NCBI GenBank assembly: GCA_029224185.1
Contig: CM055191.1
Span: forward strand, 26,171,805-26,235,804
Origin: Karalla daura
Lineage: Eukaryota; Chordata; Actinopteri; Chaetodontiformes; Leiognathidae
DNA length: 64,000 bases
Reading direction: 5' to 3'
The translations under genes were made by a program, and so were the position numbers. This document shows positions 32,494 to 47,000 of the stretch, one piece after another (within the stretch, counting starts at the first letter, position 1; each line of letters begins with the position of its first letter). The notes beneath the pieces are model-generated. The model saw nothing but the letters and a program-made list of their open reading frames with translations. It was not told the DNA's origin and ran no database searches.

Positions 32494-35400
32494 AACGACG
32501 AGCCTCATCGTAGGCCCAGTGCAGCCTTTTCTCTCCATAAGCCCCCATTCATTGTCCCACCACTGCCATCAATGTTAAACGTTACACTACTCCTCGCGAC
32601 TGTGGCCACAGTTCTCATAGTACACACACCAAATCGTGTCAGGGCGTTCTGGAGACTGTCCCCTACGGCGTGACAGTGAGCTCATATTCCAGATAGGTGA
32701 AAGCGCAGTCTCCATAGAGCCAAATGTTTATCACTTGGCCAATTCGGCTCGTTCCCATAAGAATGAATGGGAAAAACAGAACTCCACAAACAAACATTCG
32801 CAACGTTGCCATACTTTGACTTTGAAACTTCATTTTCATTTCAAAAATTGAAGAATCTTGTGGCTTGTTTGTGTAGCGAGTTGCACGCTGATAGGTTGTA
32901 TGGTTTGTCAGCAGCACCTCTTCTCGACGACCATGTGCCCAGGTGCCTGCTCCAATGACTCCTCTGCTGACATGGTCATACAAAGTGATGAGGCGTCCAG
33001 CTTCAATGCACCCCAGCATATGGCACAGGCCCTGGGAGACTCCCAGAGTTTGAAAGGGCCCCCTCAGCATTGGGCATGTCCAATCTCTTCTTAGCACCGG
33101 GCCGACATGCGGGATCGCTTAAAAATCAGCTCTCGTTTTGCTCTTTTCACGCTGCTCCCAGCCACACCCGAAGCAGCAGACAAATTCTTTTTTCCAGTTT
33201 TGTAGGAAGATTGGTGCTCTCTCATGCGGGGCAGGCCATAAACCCGTGCGCCTTGTGAAATTTAAACGACGAGCCTCATCGTAGGCCCAGTGCAGCCTTT
33301 TCTCTCCATAAGCCCCCATTCATTGTCCCACCACTGCCATCAATGTTAAACGTTACAAAACTCCTCGCGACTGTGGCCACAGTTCTCATACTACACACAC
33401 CAAATCGTGTCAGGGCGTTCTGGAGACTGTCCCCTACGGCGTGACAGTGAGCTCATATTCCAGATAGGTGAAAGCGCAGTCTCCATAGAGCCAAATGTTT
33501 ATCACTTGGCCAATTCGGCTCGTTCCCATAAGAATGAATGGGAAAAACAGAACTCCACAAACAAACATTCGCAACGTTGCCATACTTTGACTTTGAAACT
33601 TCATTTTCATTTCAAAAATTGAAGAATCTTGTGGTGTGTTTGTGTAGCGAGTTGCACGCTGATAGGTTGTATGGTTTTTCAGCAGCACCTCTTCTCGACG
33701 ACCATGTGCTCAAGTACCTGCTCCATTGTCTCCTCTGCTGACATGGTAATACAAAGTGATGAGGCGTCCAGCTTCAATGCACCCCAGCAGATGGCACAGG
33801 CCCTGGGAGACTCCCAGAGTTTGAAAGGGCCCCCTCAGCATTGGGCATGTCCAATCTCTTCTTAGCACCGGGCCGACATGCGGGATCGCTTAAAAATCAG
33901 CTCTCGTTTCGCTCTTTTCACGCTGCTCCCAGCCACACCCGAAGCAGCAGACAAATTCTTTTTTCCAGTTTTGTAGGAACATTGGTGCTCTCTCATGCGG
34001 GTTAGGCCATAAACCCGTGCGCCTTGTGAAATTTAAACGACGAGCCTCATCGTAGGCCCAGTGCAGCCTTTTCTCTCCATAAGCCCCCATTCATTGTCCA
34101 ACCGCTGCCATCAATTTTAAACGTTACACTACTCCTCGCGACTGTGGCCACAGTTCTCATAGTACACACACCAAATCTTGTCAGGGCGTTCTGGAGACTG
34201 TCCCCTACGGCGTGACAGTGAGCTCATATTCCAGATAGGTGAAAGCGCAGTCTCCACAGAGCCAAATGTTTATCACTTGGCCAATTCGGCTCGTTCCCAT
34301 AAGAATGAATGGGAAAAACAGAACTCCACAAACAAACATTCGCAACGTTGCCATACTTTGGCTTTGAAACTTCATTTTCATTTCAAAAATTGAAGAATCT
34401 TGTGGTGTGTTTGTAGAGCGAGTTGCACGCTGATAGTTTGTATGGTTTTTCAGCAGCACCTCTTCTCGACGACCATGTGCTCAGGTACCTGCTCCAATGT
34501 CTCCTCTGCTGACATGGTCATACAAAGTGATGAGGCGTCCAGCTTCAATGCACCCCAGCAGATGGCACAGGCCCTGGGAGACTCCCAGAGTTTGAAAGGG
34601 CCCCCTCAGCATTGGGCATGTCCAATCTCTTCTTAGCACCGGGCCGACATGCGGGATCGCTTAAAAATCAGCTCTCGTTTCGCTCTTTTCACGCTGCTCC
34701 CTGCCACACCCGAAGCAGCAGACAAATTCTTTTTTCCAGTTTTGTAGGAAGATTGGTGCTCTCTCATGCGGGGCAGGCCATAAACCCGTGCGCCTTGTGA
34801 AATTTAAACGACGAGCCTCATCGTAGGCCCAGTGCAGCCTTTTCTCTCCATAAGCCCCCATTCATTGTCCCACCACTGCCATCAATGTTAAACGTTACAC
34901 TACTCCTCGCGACTGTGGCCACAGTTCTCATAGTACACACACCAAATCGTGTCAGGGCGTTCTGGAAACTCTCCCCTACAGCTTGACAGTTAGCTCATAT
35001 TCCAGATAGGTGAAAGCGCAGTCTCCATAGAGCCAAATGTTTATCACTTGGCCAAATAGGTTCTTTCCCATAAGAATGAATGGGGAAAAGAGAACTCCAC
35101 AAACAAACATTCGCAACGTTGCCATACTTTGACTTTGAAACTTCATTTTCATTTCAAAAATTGAAGAATCTTGTGGTGTGTTTGTAGAGCGAGTTGCACG
35201 CTGATAGGTTGTATGGTTTTTCAGCAGCACCTCTTCTCGACGACCATGTGCTCAAGTTCCTGCTCCATTGTCTCCTCTGCTGACATGGTCATACAAAGTG
35301 ATGAGGCGTCCACCTTCAATGCACCCCAGCAGATGGCACAGGCCCTGGGAGACTCCCAGAGTTTGAAAGGGCCCCCTCAGCATTGGGCATGTCCAATCTC

Positions 35401-36345
35401 TTCTTAGCACCGGGCCGACATGCGGGATCGCTTAAAAATCAGCTCTCGTTTCGCTCTTTTCACGCTGCTCCCAGCCACACCCGAAGCAGCAGACAAATTC
35501 TTTTTTCCAGTTTTGTAGGAACATTGGTGCTCTCTCATGCGGGTTAGGCCATAAACCCGTGCGCCTTGTGAAATTTAAACGACGAGCCTCATTGTAGGCC
35601 CAGTGCAGCCTTTTCTCTCCATGAGGCCCCATTCATTGTCCCACCACTGCCATCAATGCTAAACGCTACACTACTCACGACTGTGGCCACAGTTCTCATA
35701 CTACACACACCAAATCGTGTCAGGGCGTTCTGGAGACTGTCCCCTACGGCGTGACAGTGAGCTCATATTCCAGATAGGTGAAAGCGCAGTCTCCATAGAG
35801 CCAAATGTTTATCACTTGGCCAATTCGGCTCGTTCCCATAAGAATGAATGGGAAAAACAGAACTCCACAAACAAACATTCGCAACGTTGCCATACTTTGG
35901 CTTTGAAACTTCATTTTCATTTCAAAAATTGAAGAATCTTGTGGTGTGTTTGTAGAGCGAGTTGCACGCTGATAGTTTGTATGGTTTTTCAGCAGCACCT
36001 CTTCTCGACGACCATGTGCTCAGGTACCTGCTCCAATGTCTCCTCTGCTGACATGGTCATACAAAGTGATGAGGCGTCCAGCTTCAATGCACCCCAGCAT
36101 ATGGCACAGGCCCTGGGAGACTCCCAGAGTTTGAAAGGGCCCCCTCAGCATTGGGCATGTCCAATCTCTTCTTAGCACCGGGCCGACATGCGGGATCGCT
36201 TAAAAATCAGCTCTCGTTTTGCTCTTTTCACGCTGCTCCCAGCCACACCCGAAGCAGCAGACAAATTCTTTTTTCCAGTTTTGTAGGAAGATTGGTGCTC
36301 TCTCATGCGGGGCAGGCCATAAACCCGTGCGCCTTGTGAAATTTA
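32494..36345. repeat. Five-monomer higher-order unit, copy 2 (Rc-Re-Rb-Aa-Rb)
   Basis: 3,852 bp, monomers at 32494, 33265, 34036, 34807 and 35578. It repeats copy 1, with caattttaaacg (near 34,112) and aaatcttgtcag (near 34,173). The fifth unit is b rather than c' in its second half, so one copy has been converted or the duplication ended there. Confidence 0.88.
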
Positions 36346-37116
36346 AACGACGAGCCTCATCGTAGGCCCAGTGCAGCCTTTTCTCTCCATAAGCCCCCAT
36401 TCATTGTCCCACCACTGCCATCAATGTTAAACGTTACACTACTCCTCGCGACTGTGGCCACAGTTCTCATAGTACACACACCAAATCGTGTCAGGGCGTT
36501 CTGGAGACTGTCCCCTACGGCGTGACAGTGAGCTCATATTCCAGATAGGTGAAAGCGCAGTCTCCATAGAGCCAAATGTTTATCACTTGGGCAATTTGGC
36601 TTTTTCCCATAAGAATGAATGGGAAAAACAGAACTCCACAAACAAACATTCGCAACGTTGCCATTCTTTGACTTTGAAACTTCATTTTCATTTCAAAAAT
36701 TGAAGAATCTTGTGGCTTGTTTGTGTAGCGAGTTGCACGCTGATAGGTTGTATGGTTTTTCAGCAGCACCTCTTCTCGACGACCATGTGCCCAGGTACCT
36801 GCTCCAATGTCTCCTCTGCTGACATGGTCATACAAAGTGATGAGGCGTCCAGCTTCAATGCACCCCAGCATATGGCACAGGCCCTGGGAGACTCCCAGAG
36901 TTTGAAAGGGCCCCCTCAGCATTGGGCATGTCCAATCTCTTCTTAGCACCGGGCCGACATGCGGGATCGCTTAAAAATCAGCTCTCGTTTCGCTCTTCTC
37001 ACGCTGCTCCCAGCCACACCCGAAGCAGCAGACAAATTCTTTTTTCCAGTTTTGTAGGAAGATTGGTGCTCTCTCATGTGGGGCAGGCCATAAACCCGTG
37101 CGCCTTGTGAAATTTA
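36346..37116. repeat. Satellite monomer 46 (type Qd)
   Basis: A 771-bp unit with private cttgggcaattt near 36,590 and the rare pair cttctcacg (near 36,997) and catgtggggc (near 37,077). That pair recurs in the unit starting at 41,743 (5,397 bp, seven monomers, later). Confidence 0.88.
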
Positions 37117-40100
37117 AACGACGAGCCTCATCGTAGGCCCAGTGCAGCCTTTTCTCTCCATAAGCCCCCATTCATTGTCCCACCACTGCCATCAATGTTA
37201 AACGTTACACTACTCCTCGCGTCTGTGGCCACAGTTCTCATAGTACACACACCAAATCGTGTCAGGGCGTTCTGGAGACTGTCCCCTACGGCGTGACAGT
37301 GAGCTCATATTCCAGATAGGTGAAAGCGCAGTCTCCATAGAGCCAAATGTTTATCACTTGGCCAATTTGGCTTTTTCCCATAAGAATGAATGGGAAAAAC
37401 AGAACTCCACAAACAAACATTCGCAACTTTGCCATTCTTTGACTTTGAAACTTCATTTTCATTTCAAAAATTGAAGAATCTTGTGGCTTGTTTGTGTAGC
37501 GAGTTGCACGCTGATAGGTTGTATGGTTTTTCAGCAGCACCTCTTCTCGACGACCATGTGCCCAGGTACCTGCTCCAATGTCTCCTCTGCTGACATGGTC
37601 ATACAAAGTGATGAGGCGTCCAGCTTCAATGCACCCCAGCATATGGCACAGGCCCTGGGAGACTCCCAGAGTTTGAAAGGGCCCCCTCAGCATTGGGCAT
37701 GTCCAATCTCTTCTTAGCACCGGGCCGACATGCGGGATCGCTTAAAAATCAGCTCTCGTTTTGCTCTTTTCACGCTGCTCCCAGCCACACCCGAAGCAGC
37801 AGACAAATTCTTTTTTCCAGTTTTGTAGGAAGATTGGTGCTCTCTCATGCGGGGCAGGCCATAAATCCGTGCGCCTTGTGAAATTTAAACGACGAGCCTC
37901 ATCGTAGGCCCAGTGCAGCCTTTTCTCTCCATAAGCCCCCATTCATTGTCCCACCACTGCCATCAATGTTAAACGTTACACTACTCCTCGCGACTGTGGC
38001 CACAGTTCTCATAGTACACACACCAAATCGTGTCAGGGCGTTCTGGAAACTCTCCCCTACGGCTTGACAGTTAGCTCATATTCCAGATAGGTGAAAGCGC
38101 AGTCTCCATAGAGCCAAATGTTTATCACTTGGCCAAATAGGTTCTTTCCCATAAGAATGAATGGGGAAAAGAGAACTCCACAAACAAACATTCGCAACGT
38201 TGCCATACTTTGACTTTGAAACTTCATTTTCATTTCAAAAATTGAAGAATCTTGTGGTGTGTTTGTAGAGCGAGTTGCACGCTGATAGGTTGTATGGTTT
38301 TTCAGCAGCACCTCTTCTCGACAACCATGTGCTCAAGTTCCTGCTCCATTGTCTCCTCTGCTGACATGGTCATACAAAGTGATGAGGCGTCCACCTTCAA
38401 TGCACCCCAGCAGATGGCACAGGCCCTGGGAGACTCCCAGAGTTTGAAAGGGCCCCCTCAGCATTGGGCATGTCCAATCTCTTCTTAGCACCGGGCCGAC
38501 ATGCGGGATCGCTTAAAAATCAGCTCTCGTTTCGCTCTTTTCACGCTGCTCCCAGCCACACCCGAAGCAGCAGACAAATTCTTTTTTCCAGTTTTGTAGG
38601 AACATTGGTGCTCTCTCATGCGGGTTAGGCCATAAACCCGTGCGCCTTGTGAAATTTAAACGACGAGCCTCATCGTAGGCCCAGTGCAGCCTTTTCTCTC
38701 CATAAGCCCCCATTCATTGTCCAACCGCTGCCATCAATGTTAAACGTTACACTACTCCTCGCGACTGTGGCCACAGTTCTCATAGTACACACACCAAATC
38801 GTGTCAGGGCGTTCTGGAGACTGTCCCCTACGGCGTGACAGTGAGCTCATATTCCAGATAGGTGAAAGCGCAGTCTCCATAGAGCCAAATGTTTATCACT
38901 TGGCCAATTCGGCTCGTTCCCATAAGAATGAATGGGAAAAACAGAACTCCACAAACAAACATTCGCAACGTTGCCATACTTTGGCTTTGAAACTTCATTT
39001 TCATTTCAAAAATTGAAGAATCTTGTGGTGTGTTTGTAGAGCGAGTTGCACGCTGATAGTTTGTATGGTTTTTCAGCAGCACCTCTTCTCGACGACCATG
39101 TGCTCAGGTACCTGCTCCAATGTCTCCTCTGCTGACATGGTAATACAAAGTGATGAGGCGTCCAGCTTCAATGCACCCCAGCAGATGGCACAGGCCCTGG
39201 GAGACTCCCAGAGTTTGAAAGGGCCCCCTCAGCATTGGGCATGTCCAATCTCTTCTTAGCACCGGGCCGACATGCGGGATCGCTTAAAAATCAGCTCTCG
39301 TTTCGCTCTTTTCACGCTGCTCCCTGCCACACCCGAAGCAGCAGACAAATTCTTTTTTCCAGTTTTGTAGGAACATTGGTGCTCTCTCATGCGGGGCAGG
39401 CCATAAACCCGTGCGCCTTGTGAAATTTAAACGACGAGCCTCATCGTAGGCCCAGTGCAGCCTTTTCTCTCCATGAGCCCCCATTCATTGTCCCACCACA
39501 GCCATCAATGTTAAACGTAACACTACTCCTCGTGTCTGTGGCCACAGTTCTCATAGTACACACACCAAATCGTGTCAGGGCGTTCTGGAGACTGTCCCCT
39601 ACGGCGTGACAGTGAGCTCATATTCCAGATAGGTGAAAGCGCAGTCTCCATAGAGCCAAATGTTTATCACTTGGCCAATTTGGCTTTTTCCCATAAGAAT
39701 GAATGGGAAAAACAGAACTCCACAAACAAACATTCGCAACTTTGCCATTCTTTGACTTTGAAACTTCATTTTCATTTCAAAAATTGAAGAATCTTGTGGC
39801 TTGTTTGTGTAGCGAGTTGCACGCTGATAGGTTGTATGGTTTTTCAGCAGCACCTCTTCTCGACGACCATGTGCCCAGGTACCTGCTCCAATGTCTCCTC
39901 TGCTGACATGGTCATACAAAGTGATGAGGCGTCCAGCTTCAATGCACCCCAGCATATGGCACAGGCCCTGGGAGACTCCCAGAGTTTGAAAGGGCCCCCT
40001 CAGCATTGGGCATGTCCAATCTCTTCTTAGCACCGGGCCGACATGCGGGATCGCTTAAAAATCAGCTCTCGTTTTGCTCTTTTCACGCTGCTCCCAGCCA

Positions 40101-41742
40101 CACCCGAAGCAGCAGACAAATTCTTTTTTCCAGTTTTGTAGGAAGATTGGTGCTCTCTCATGCGGGGCAGGCCATAAACCCGTGCGCCTTGTGAAATTTA
40201 AACGACGAGCCTCATCGTAGGCCCAGTGCAGCCTTTTCTCTCCATAAGCCCCCATTCATTGTCCAACCGCTGCCATCAATGTTAAACGTTACACTACTCC
40301 TCGCGACTGTGGCCACAGTTCTCATAGTACACACACCAAATCGTGTCAGGGCGTTCTGGAAACTCTCCCCTACGGCTTGACAGTGAGCTCATATTCCAGA
40401 TAGGTGAAAGCGCAGTCTCCATAGAGCCAAATGTTTATCACTTGGCCAATTTGGCTTTTTCCCATAAGAATGAATGGGGAAAACAGAACTCCACAAACAA
40501 ACATTCACAACTTTGCCATTCTTTGACTTTGAAACTTCATTTTCATTTCAAAAATTGAAGAATCTTGTGGCTTGTTTGTGTAGCGAGTTGCACGCTGATA
40601 GGTTGTATGGTTTTTCAGCAGCACCTCTTCTCGACGACCATGTGCCCAGGTACCTGCTCCAATGTCTCCTCTGCTGACATGGTCATACAAAGTGATGAGG
40701 CGTCCAGCTTCAATGCACCCCAGCATATGGCACAGGCCCTGGGAGACTCCCAGAGTTTGAAAGGGCCCCCTCAGCATTGGGCATGTCCAATCTCTTCTTA
40801 GCACCGGGCCGACATGCGGGATCGCTTAAAAATCAGCTCTCGTTTTGCTCTTTTCACGCTGCTCCCAGCCACACCCGAAGCAGCAGACAAATTCTTTTTT
40901 CCAGTTTTGTAGGAAGATTGGTGCTCTCTCATGCGGGGCAGGCCATAAACCCGTGCGCCTTGTGAAATTTAAACGACGAGCCTCATCGTAGGCCCAGTGC
41001 AGCCTTTTCTCTCCATAAGCCCCCATTCATTGTCCCACCACTGCCATCAATGTTAAACGTTACACTACTCCTCGCGACTGTGGCCACAGTTCTCATAGTA
41101 CACACACCAAATCGTGTCAGGGCGTTCTGGAGACTGTCCCCTACGGCGTGACAGTGAGCTCATATTCCAGATAGGTGAAAGCGCAGTCTCCACAGAGCCA
41201 AATGTTTATCACTTGGCCAATTCGGCTCGTTCCCATAAGAATGAATGGGAAAAACAGAACTCCACAAACAAACATTCGCAACGTTGCCATACTTTGGCTT
41301 TGAAACTTCATTTTCATTTCAAAAATTGAAGAATCTTGTGGTGTGTTTGTAGAGCGAGTTGCACGCTGATAGTTTGTATGGTTTTTCAGCAGCACCTCTT
41401 CTCGACGACCATGTGCTCAGGTACCTGCTCCAATGTCTCCTCTGCTGACATGGTAATACAAAGTGATGAGGCGTCCAGCTTCAATGCACCCCAGCAGATG
41501 GCACAGGCCCTGGGAGACTCCCAGAGTTTGAAAGGGCCCCCTCAGCATTGGGCATGTCCAATCTCTTCTTAGCACCGGGCCGACATGCGGGATCGCTTAA
41601 AAATCAGCTCTCGTTTCGCTCTTTTCACGCTGCTCCCTGCCACACCCGAAGCAGCAGACAAATTCTTTTTTCCAGTTTTGTAGGAAGATTGGTGCTCTCT
41701 CATGCGGGGCAGGCCATAAACCCGTGCGCCTTGTGAAATTTA
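37117..41742. repeat. Six-monomer block, copy 1 (Qd-Aa-Rb-Qd-Qd-Rb)
   Basis: 4,626 bp, monomers at 37117, 37888, 38659, 39430, 40201 and 40972. It is repeated at 44,056-48,681, offset 6,939 bp. Shared rare markers: ataaatccg (near 37,861), cgtaacac with ctcgtgtctg (near 39,518), and an A-to-Q mosaic unit with acattcacaac (near 40,501). Confidence 0.9.
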
Positions 41743-44055
41743 AACGACGAGCCTCATCGTAGGCCCAGTGCAGCCTTTTCTCTCCATAAGCCCCCATTCA
41801 TTGTCCCACCACTGCCATCAATGTTAAACGTTACACTACTCCTCGCGACTGTGGCCACAGTTCTCATAGTACACACACCAAATCGTGTCAGGGCGTTCTG
41901 GAGACTGTCCCCTACGGCGTGACAGTGAGCTCATATTCCAGATAGGTGAAAGCGCAGTCTCCATAGAGCCAAATGTTTATCACTTGGCCAATTCGGCTCG
42001 TTCCCATAAGAATGAATGGGAAAAACAGAACTCCACAAACAAACATTCGCAACGTTGCCATACTTTGACTTTGAAACTTCATTTTCATTTCAAAAATTGA
42101 AGAATCTTGTGGCTTGTTTGTGTAGCGAGTTGCACGCTGATAGGTTGTATGGTTTGTCAGCAGCACCTCTTCTCGACGACCATGTGCCCAGGTGCCTGCT
42201 CCAATGTCTCCTCTGCTGACATGGTCATACAAAGTGATGAGGCGTCCAGCTTCAATGCACCCCAGCATATGGCACAGGCCCTGGGAGACTCCCAGAGTTT
42301 GAAAGGGCCCCCTCAGCATTGGGCATGTCCAATCTCTTCTTAGCACCGGGCCGACATGCGGGATCGCTTAAAAATCAGCTCTCGTTTCGCTCTTCTCACG
42401 CTGCTCCCAGCCACACCCGAAGCAGCAGACAAATTCTTTTTTCCAGTTTTGTAGGAAGATTGGTGCTCTCTCATGTGGGGCAGGCCATAAACCCGTGCGC
42501 CTTGTGAAATTTAAACGACGAGCCTCATCGTAGGCCCAGTGCAGCCTTTTCTCTCCATAAGCCCCCATTCATTGTCCCACCACTGCCATCAATGTTAAAC
42601 GTTACACTACTCCTCGCGACTGTGGCCACAGTTCTCATAGTACACACACCAAATCGTGTCAGGGCGTTCTGGAAACTCTCCCCTACGGCTTGACAGTTAG
42701 CTCATATTCCAGATAGGTGAAAGCGCAGTCTCCATAGAGCCAAATGTTTATCACTTGGCCAATTTGGCTTTTTCCCATAAGAATGAATGGGAAAAACAGA
42801 ACTCCACAAACAAACATTCGCAACGTTGCCATTCTTTGACTTTGAAACTTCATTTTCATTTCAAAAATTGAAGAATCTTGTGGCTTGTTTGTGTAGCGAG
42901 TTGCACGCTGATAGGTTGTATGGTTTTTCAGCAGCACCTCTTCTCGACGACCATGTGCCCAGGTACCTGCTCCAATGTCTCCTCTGCTGACATGGTCATA
43001 CAAAGTGATGAGGCGTCCAGCTTCAATGCACCCCAGCATATGGCACAGGCCCTGGGAGACTCCCAGAGTTTGAAAGGGCCCCCTCAGCATTGGGCATGTC
43101 CAATCTCTTCTTAGCACCGGGCCGACATGCGGGATCGCTTAAAAATCAGCTCTCGTTTTGCTCTTCTCACGCTGCTCCCAGCCACACCCGAAGCAGCAGA
43201 CAAATTCTTTTTTCCAGTTTTGTAGGAACATTGGTGCTCTCTCATGCGGGGCAGGCCATAAACCCGTGCGCCTTGTGAAATTTAAACGACGAGCCTCATC
43301 GTAGGCCCAGTGCAGCCTTTTCTCTCCATAAGCCCCCATTCATTGTCCAACCGCTGCCATCAATGTTAAACGTTACACTACTCCTCGCGACTGTGGCCAC
43401 AGTTCTCATAGTACACACACCAAATCGTGTCAGGGCGTTCTGGAGACTGTCCCCTACGGCGTGACAGTGAGCTCATATTCCAGATAGGTGAAAGCGCAGT
43501 CTCCATAGAGCCAAATGTTTATCACTTGGCCAATTCGGCTCGTTCCCATAAGAATGAATGGGAAAAACAGAACTCCACAAACAAACATTCGCAACGTTGC
43601 CATACTTTGGCTTTGAAACTTCATTTTCATTTCAAAAATTGAAGAATCTTGTGGTGTGTTTGTAGAGCGAGTTGCACGCTGATAGTTTGTATGGTTTTTC
43701 AGCAGCACCTCTTCTCGACGACCATGTGCTCAGGTACCTGCTCCAATGTCTCCTCTGCTGACATGGTAATACAAAGTGATGAGGCGTCCAGCTTCAATGC
43801 ACCCCAGCAGATGGCACAGGCCCTGGGAGACTCCCAGAGTTTGAAAGGGCCCCCTCAGCATTGGGCATGTCCAATCTCTTCTTAGCACCGGGCCGACATG
43901 CGGGATCGCTTAAAAATCAGCTCTCGTTTCGCTCTTTTCACGCTGCTCCCTGCCACACCCGAAGCAGCAGACAAATTCTTTTTTCCAGTTTTGTAGGAAC
44001 ATTGGTGCTCTCTCATGCGGGGCAGGCCATAAACCCGTGCGCCTTGTGAAATTTA
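41743..44055. repeat. Three monomers between the six-monomer blocks
   Basis: Monomers at 41743, 42514 and 43285. The first is a c/d mosaic (cccaggtgcc followed by tgtctcc). The second has A-type aaactctcc and gttagctc followed by Q-type atttggctttt. The third (Rb) matches the units at 38,659 and 45,598. Confidence 0.85.
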
Positions 44056-47000
44056 AACGACGAGCCTCATCGTAGGCCCAGTGCAGCCTTTTCTCTCCAT
44101 GAGCCCCCATTCATTGTCCCACCACAGCCATCAATGTTAAACGTAACACTACTCCTCGCGTCTGTGGCCACAGTTCTCATAGTACACACACCAAATCGTG
44201 TCAGGGCGTTCTGGAGACTGTCCCCTACGGCGTGACAGTGAGCTCATATTCCAGATAGGTGAAAGCGCAGTCTCCATAGAGCCAAATGTTTATCACTTGG
44301 CCAATTTGGCTTTTTCCCATAAGAATGAATGGGAAAAACAGAACTCCACAAACAAACATTCGCAACTTTGCCATTCTTTGACTTTGAAACTTCATTTTCA
44401 TTTCAAAAATTGAAGAATCTTGTGGCTTGTTTGTGTAGCGAGTTGCACGCTGATAGGTTGTATGGTTTTTCAGCAGCACCTCTTCTCGACGACCATGTGC
44501 CCAGGTACCTGCTCCAATGTCTCCTCTGCTGACATGGTCATACAAAGTGATGAGGCGTCCAGCTTCAATGCACCCCAGCATATGGCACAGGCCCTGGGAG
44601 ACTCCCAGAGTTTGAAAGGGCCCCCTCAGCATTGGGCATGTCCAATCTCTTCTTAGCACCGGGCCGACATGCGGGATCGCTTAAAAATCAGCTCTCGTTT
44701 TGCTCTTTTCACGCTGCTCCCAGCCACACCCGAAGCAGCAGACAAATTCTTTTTTCCAGTTTTGTAGGAAGATTGGTGCTCTCTCATGCGGGGCAGGCCA
44801 TAAATCCGTGCGCCTTGTGAAATTTAAACGACGAGCCTCATCGTAGGCCCAGTGCAGCCTTTTCTCTCCATAAGCCCCCATTCATTGTCCCACCACTGCC
44901 ATCAATGTTAAACGTTACACTACTCCTCGCGACTGTGGCCACAGTTCTCATAGTACACACACCAAATCGTGTCAGGGCGTTCTGGAAACTCTCCCCTACG
45001 GCTTGACAGTTAGCTCATATTCCAGATAGGTGAAAGCGCAGTCTCCATAGAGCCAAATGTTTATCACTTGGCCAAATAGGTTCTTTCCCATAAGAATGAA
45101 TGGGGAAAAGAGAACTCCACAAACAAACATTCGCAACGTTGCCATACTTTGACTTTGAAACTTCATTTTCATTTCAAAAATTGAAGAATCTTGTGGTGTG
45201 TTTGTAGAGCGAGTTGCACGCTGATAGGTTGTATGGTTTTTCAGCAGCACCTCTTCTCGACAACCATGTGCTCAAGTTCCTGCTCCATTGTCTCCTCTGC
45301 TGACATGGTCATACAAAGTGATGAGGCGTCCACCTTCAATGCACCCCAGCAGATGGCACAGGCCCTGGGAGACTCCCAGAGTTTGAAAGGGCCCCCTCAG
45401 CATTGGGCATGTCCAATCTCTTCTTAGCACCGGGCCGACATGCGGGATCGCTTAAAAATCAGCTCTCGTTTCGCTCTTTTCACGCTGCTCCCAGCCACAC
45501 CCGAAGCAGCAGACAAATTCTTTTTTCCAGTTTTGTAGGAACATTGGTGCTCTCTCATGCGGGTTAGGCCATAAACCCGTGCGCCTTGTGAAATTTAAAC
45601 GACGAGCCTCATCGTAGGCCCAGTGCAGCCTTTTCTCTCCATAAGCCCCCATTCATTGTCCAACCGCTGCCATCAATGTTAAACGTTACACTACTCCTCG
45701 CGACTGTGGCCACAGTTCTCATAGTACACACACCAAATCGTGTCAGGGCGTTCTGGAGACTGTCCCCTACGGCGTGACAGTGAGCTCATATTCCAGATAG
45801 GTGAAAGCGCAGTCTCCATAGAGCCAAATGTTTATCACTTGGCCAATTCGGCTCGTTCCCATAAGAATGAATGGGAAAAACAGAACTCCACAAACAAACA
45901 TTCGCAACGTTGCCATACTTTGGCTTTGAAACTTCATTTTCATTTCAAAAATTGAAGAATCTTGTGGTGTGTTTGTAGAGCGAGTTGCACGCTGATAGTT
46001 TGTATGGTTTTTCAGCAGCACCTCTTCTCGACGACCATGTGCTCAGGTACCTGCTCCAATGTCTCCTCTGCTGACATGGTAATACAAAGTGATGAGGCGT
46101 CCAGCTTCAATGCACCCCAGCAGATGGCACAGGCCCTGGGAGACTCCCAGAGTTTGAAAGGGCCCCCTCAGCATTGGGCATGTCCAATCTCTTCTTAGCA
46201 CCGGGCCGACATGCGGGATCGCTTAAAAATCAGCTCTCGTTTCGCTCTTTTCACGCTGCTCCCTGCCACACCCGAAGCAGCAGACAAATTCTTTTTTCCA
46301 GTTTTGTAGGAACATTGGTGCTCTCTCATGCGGGGCAGGCCATAAACCCGTGCGCCTTGTGAAATTTAAACGACGAGCCTCATCGTAGGCCCAGTGCAGC
46401 CTTTTCTCTCCATGAGCCCCCATTCATTGTCCCACCACAGCCATCAATGTTAAACGTAACACTACTCCTCGTGTCTGTGGCCACAGTTCTCATAGTACAC
46501 ACACCAAATCGTGTCAGGGCGTTCTGGAGACTGTCCCCTACGGCGTGACAGTGAGCTCATATTCCAGATAGGTGAAAGCGCAGTCTCCATAGAGCCAAAT
46601 GTTTATCACTTGGCCAATTTGGCTTTTTCCCATAAGAATGAATGGGAAAAACAGAACTCCACAAACAAACATTCGCAACTTTGCCATTCTTTGACTTTGA
46701 AACTTCATTTTCATTTCAAAAATTGAAGAATCTTGTGGCTTGTTTGTGTAGCGAGTTGCACGCTGATAGGTTGTATGGTTTTTCAGCAGCACCTCTTCTC
46801 GACGACCATGTGCCCAGGTACCTGCTCCAATGTCTCCTCTGCTGACATGGTCATACAAAGTGATGAGGCGTCCAGCTTCAATGCACCCCAGCATATGGCA
46901 CAGGCCCTGGGAGACTCCCAGAGTTTGAAAGGGCCCCCTCAGCATTGGGCATGTCCAATCTCTTCTTAGCACCGGGCCGACATGCGGGATCGCTTAAAAA

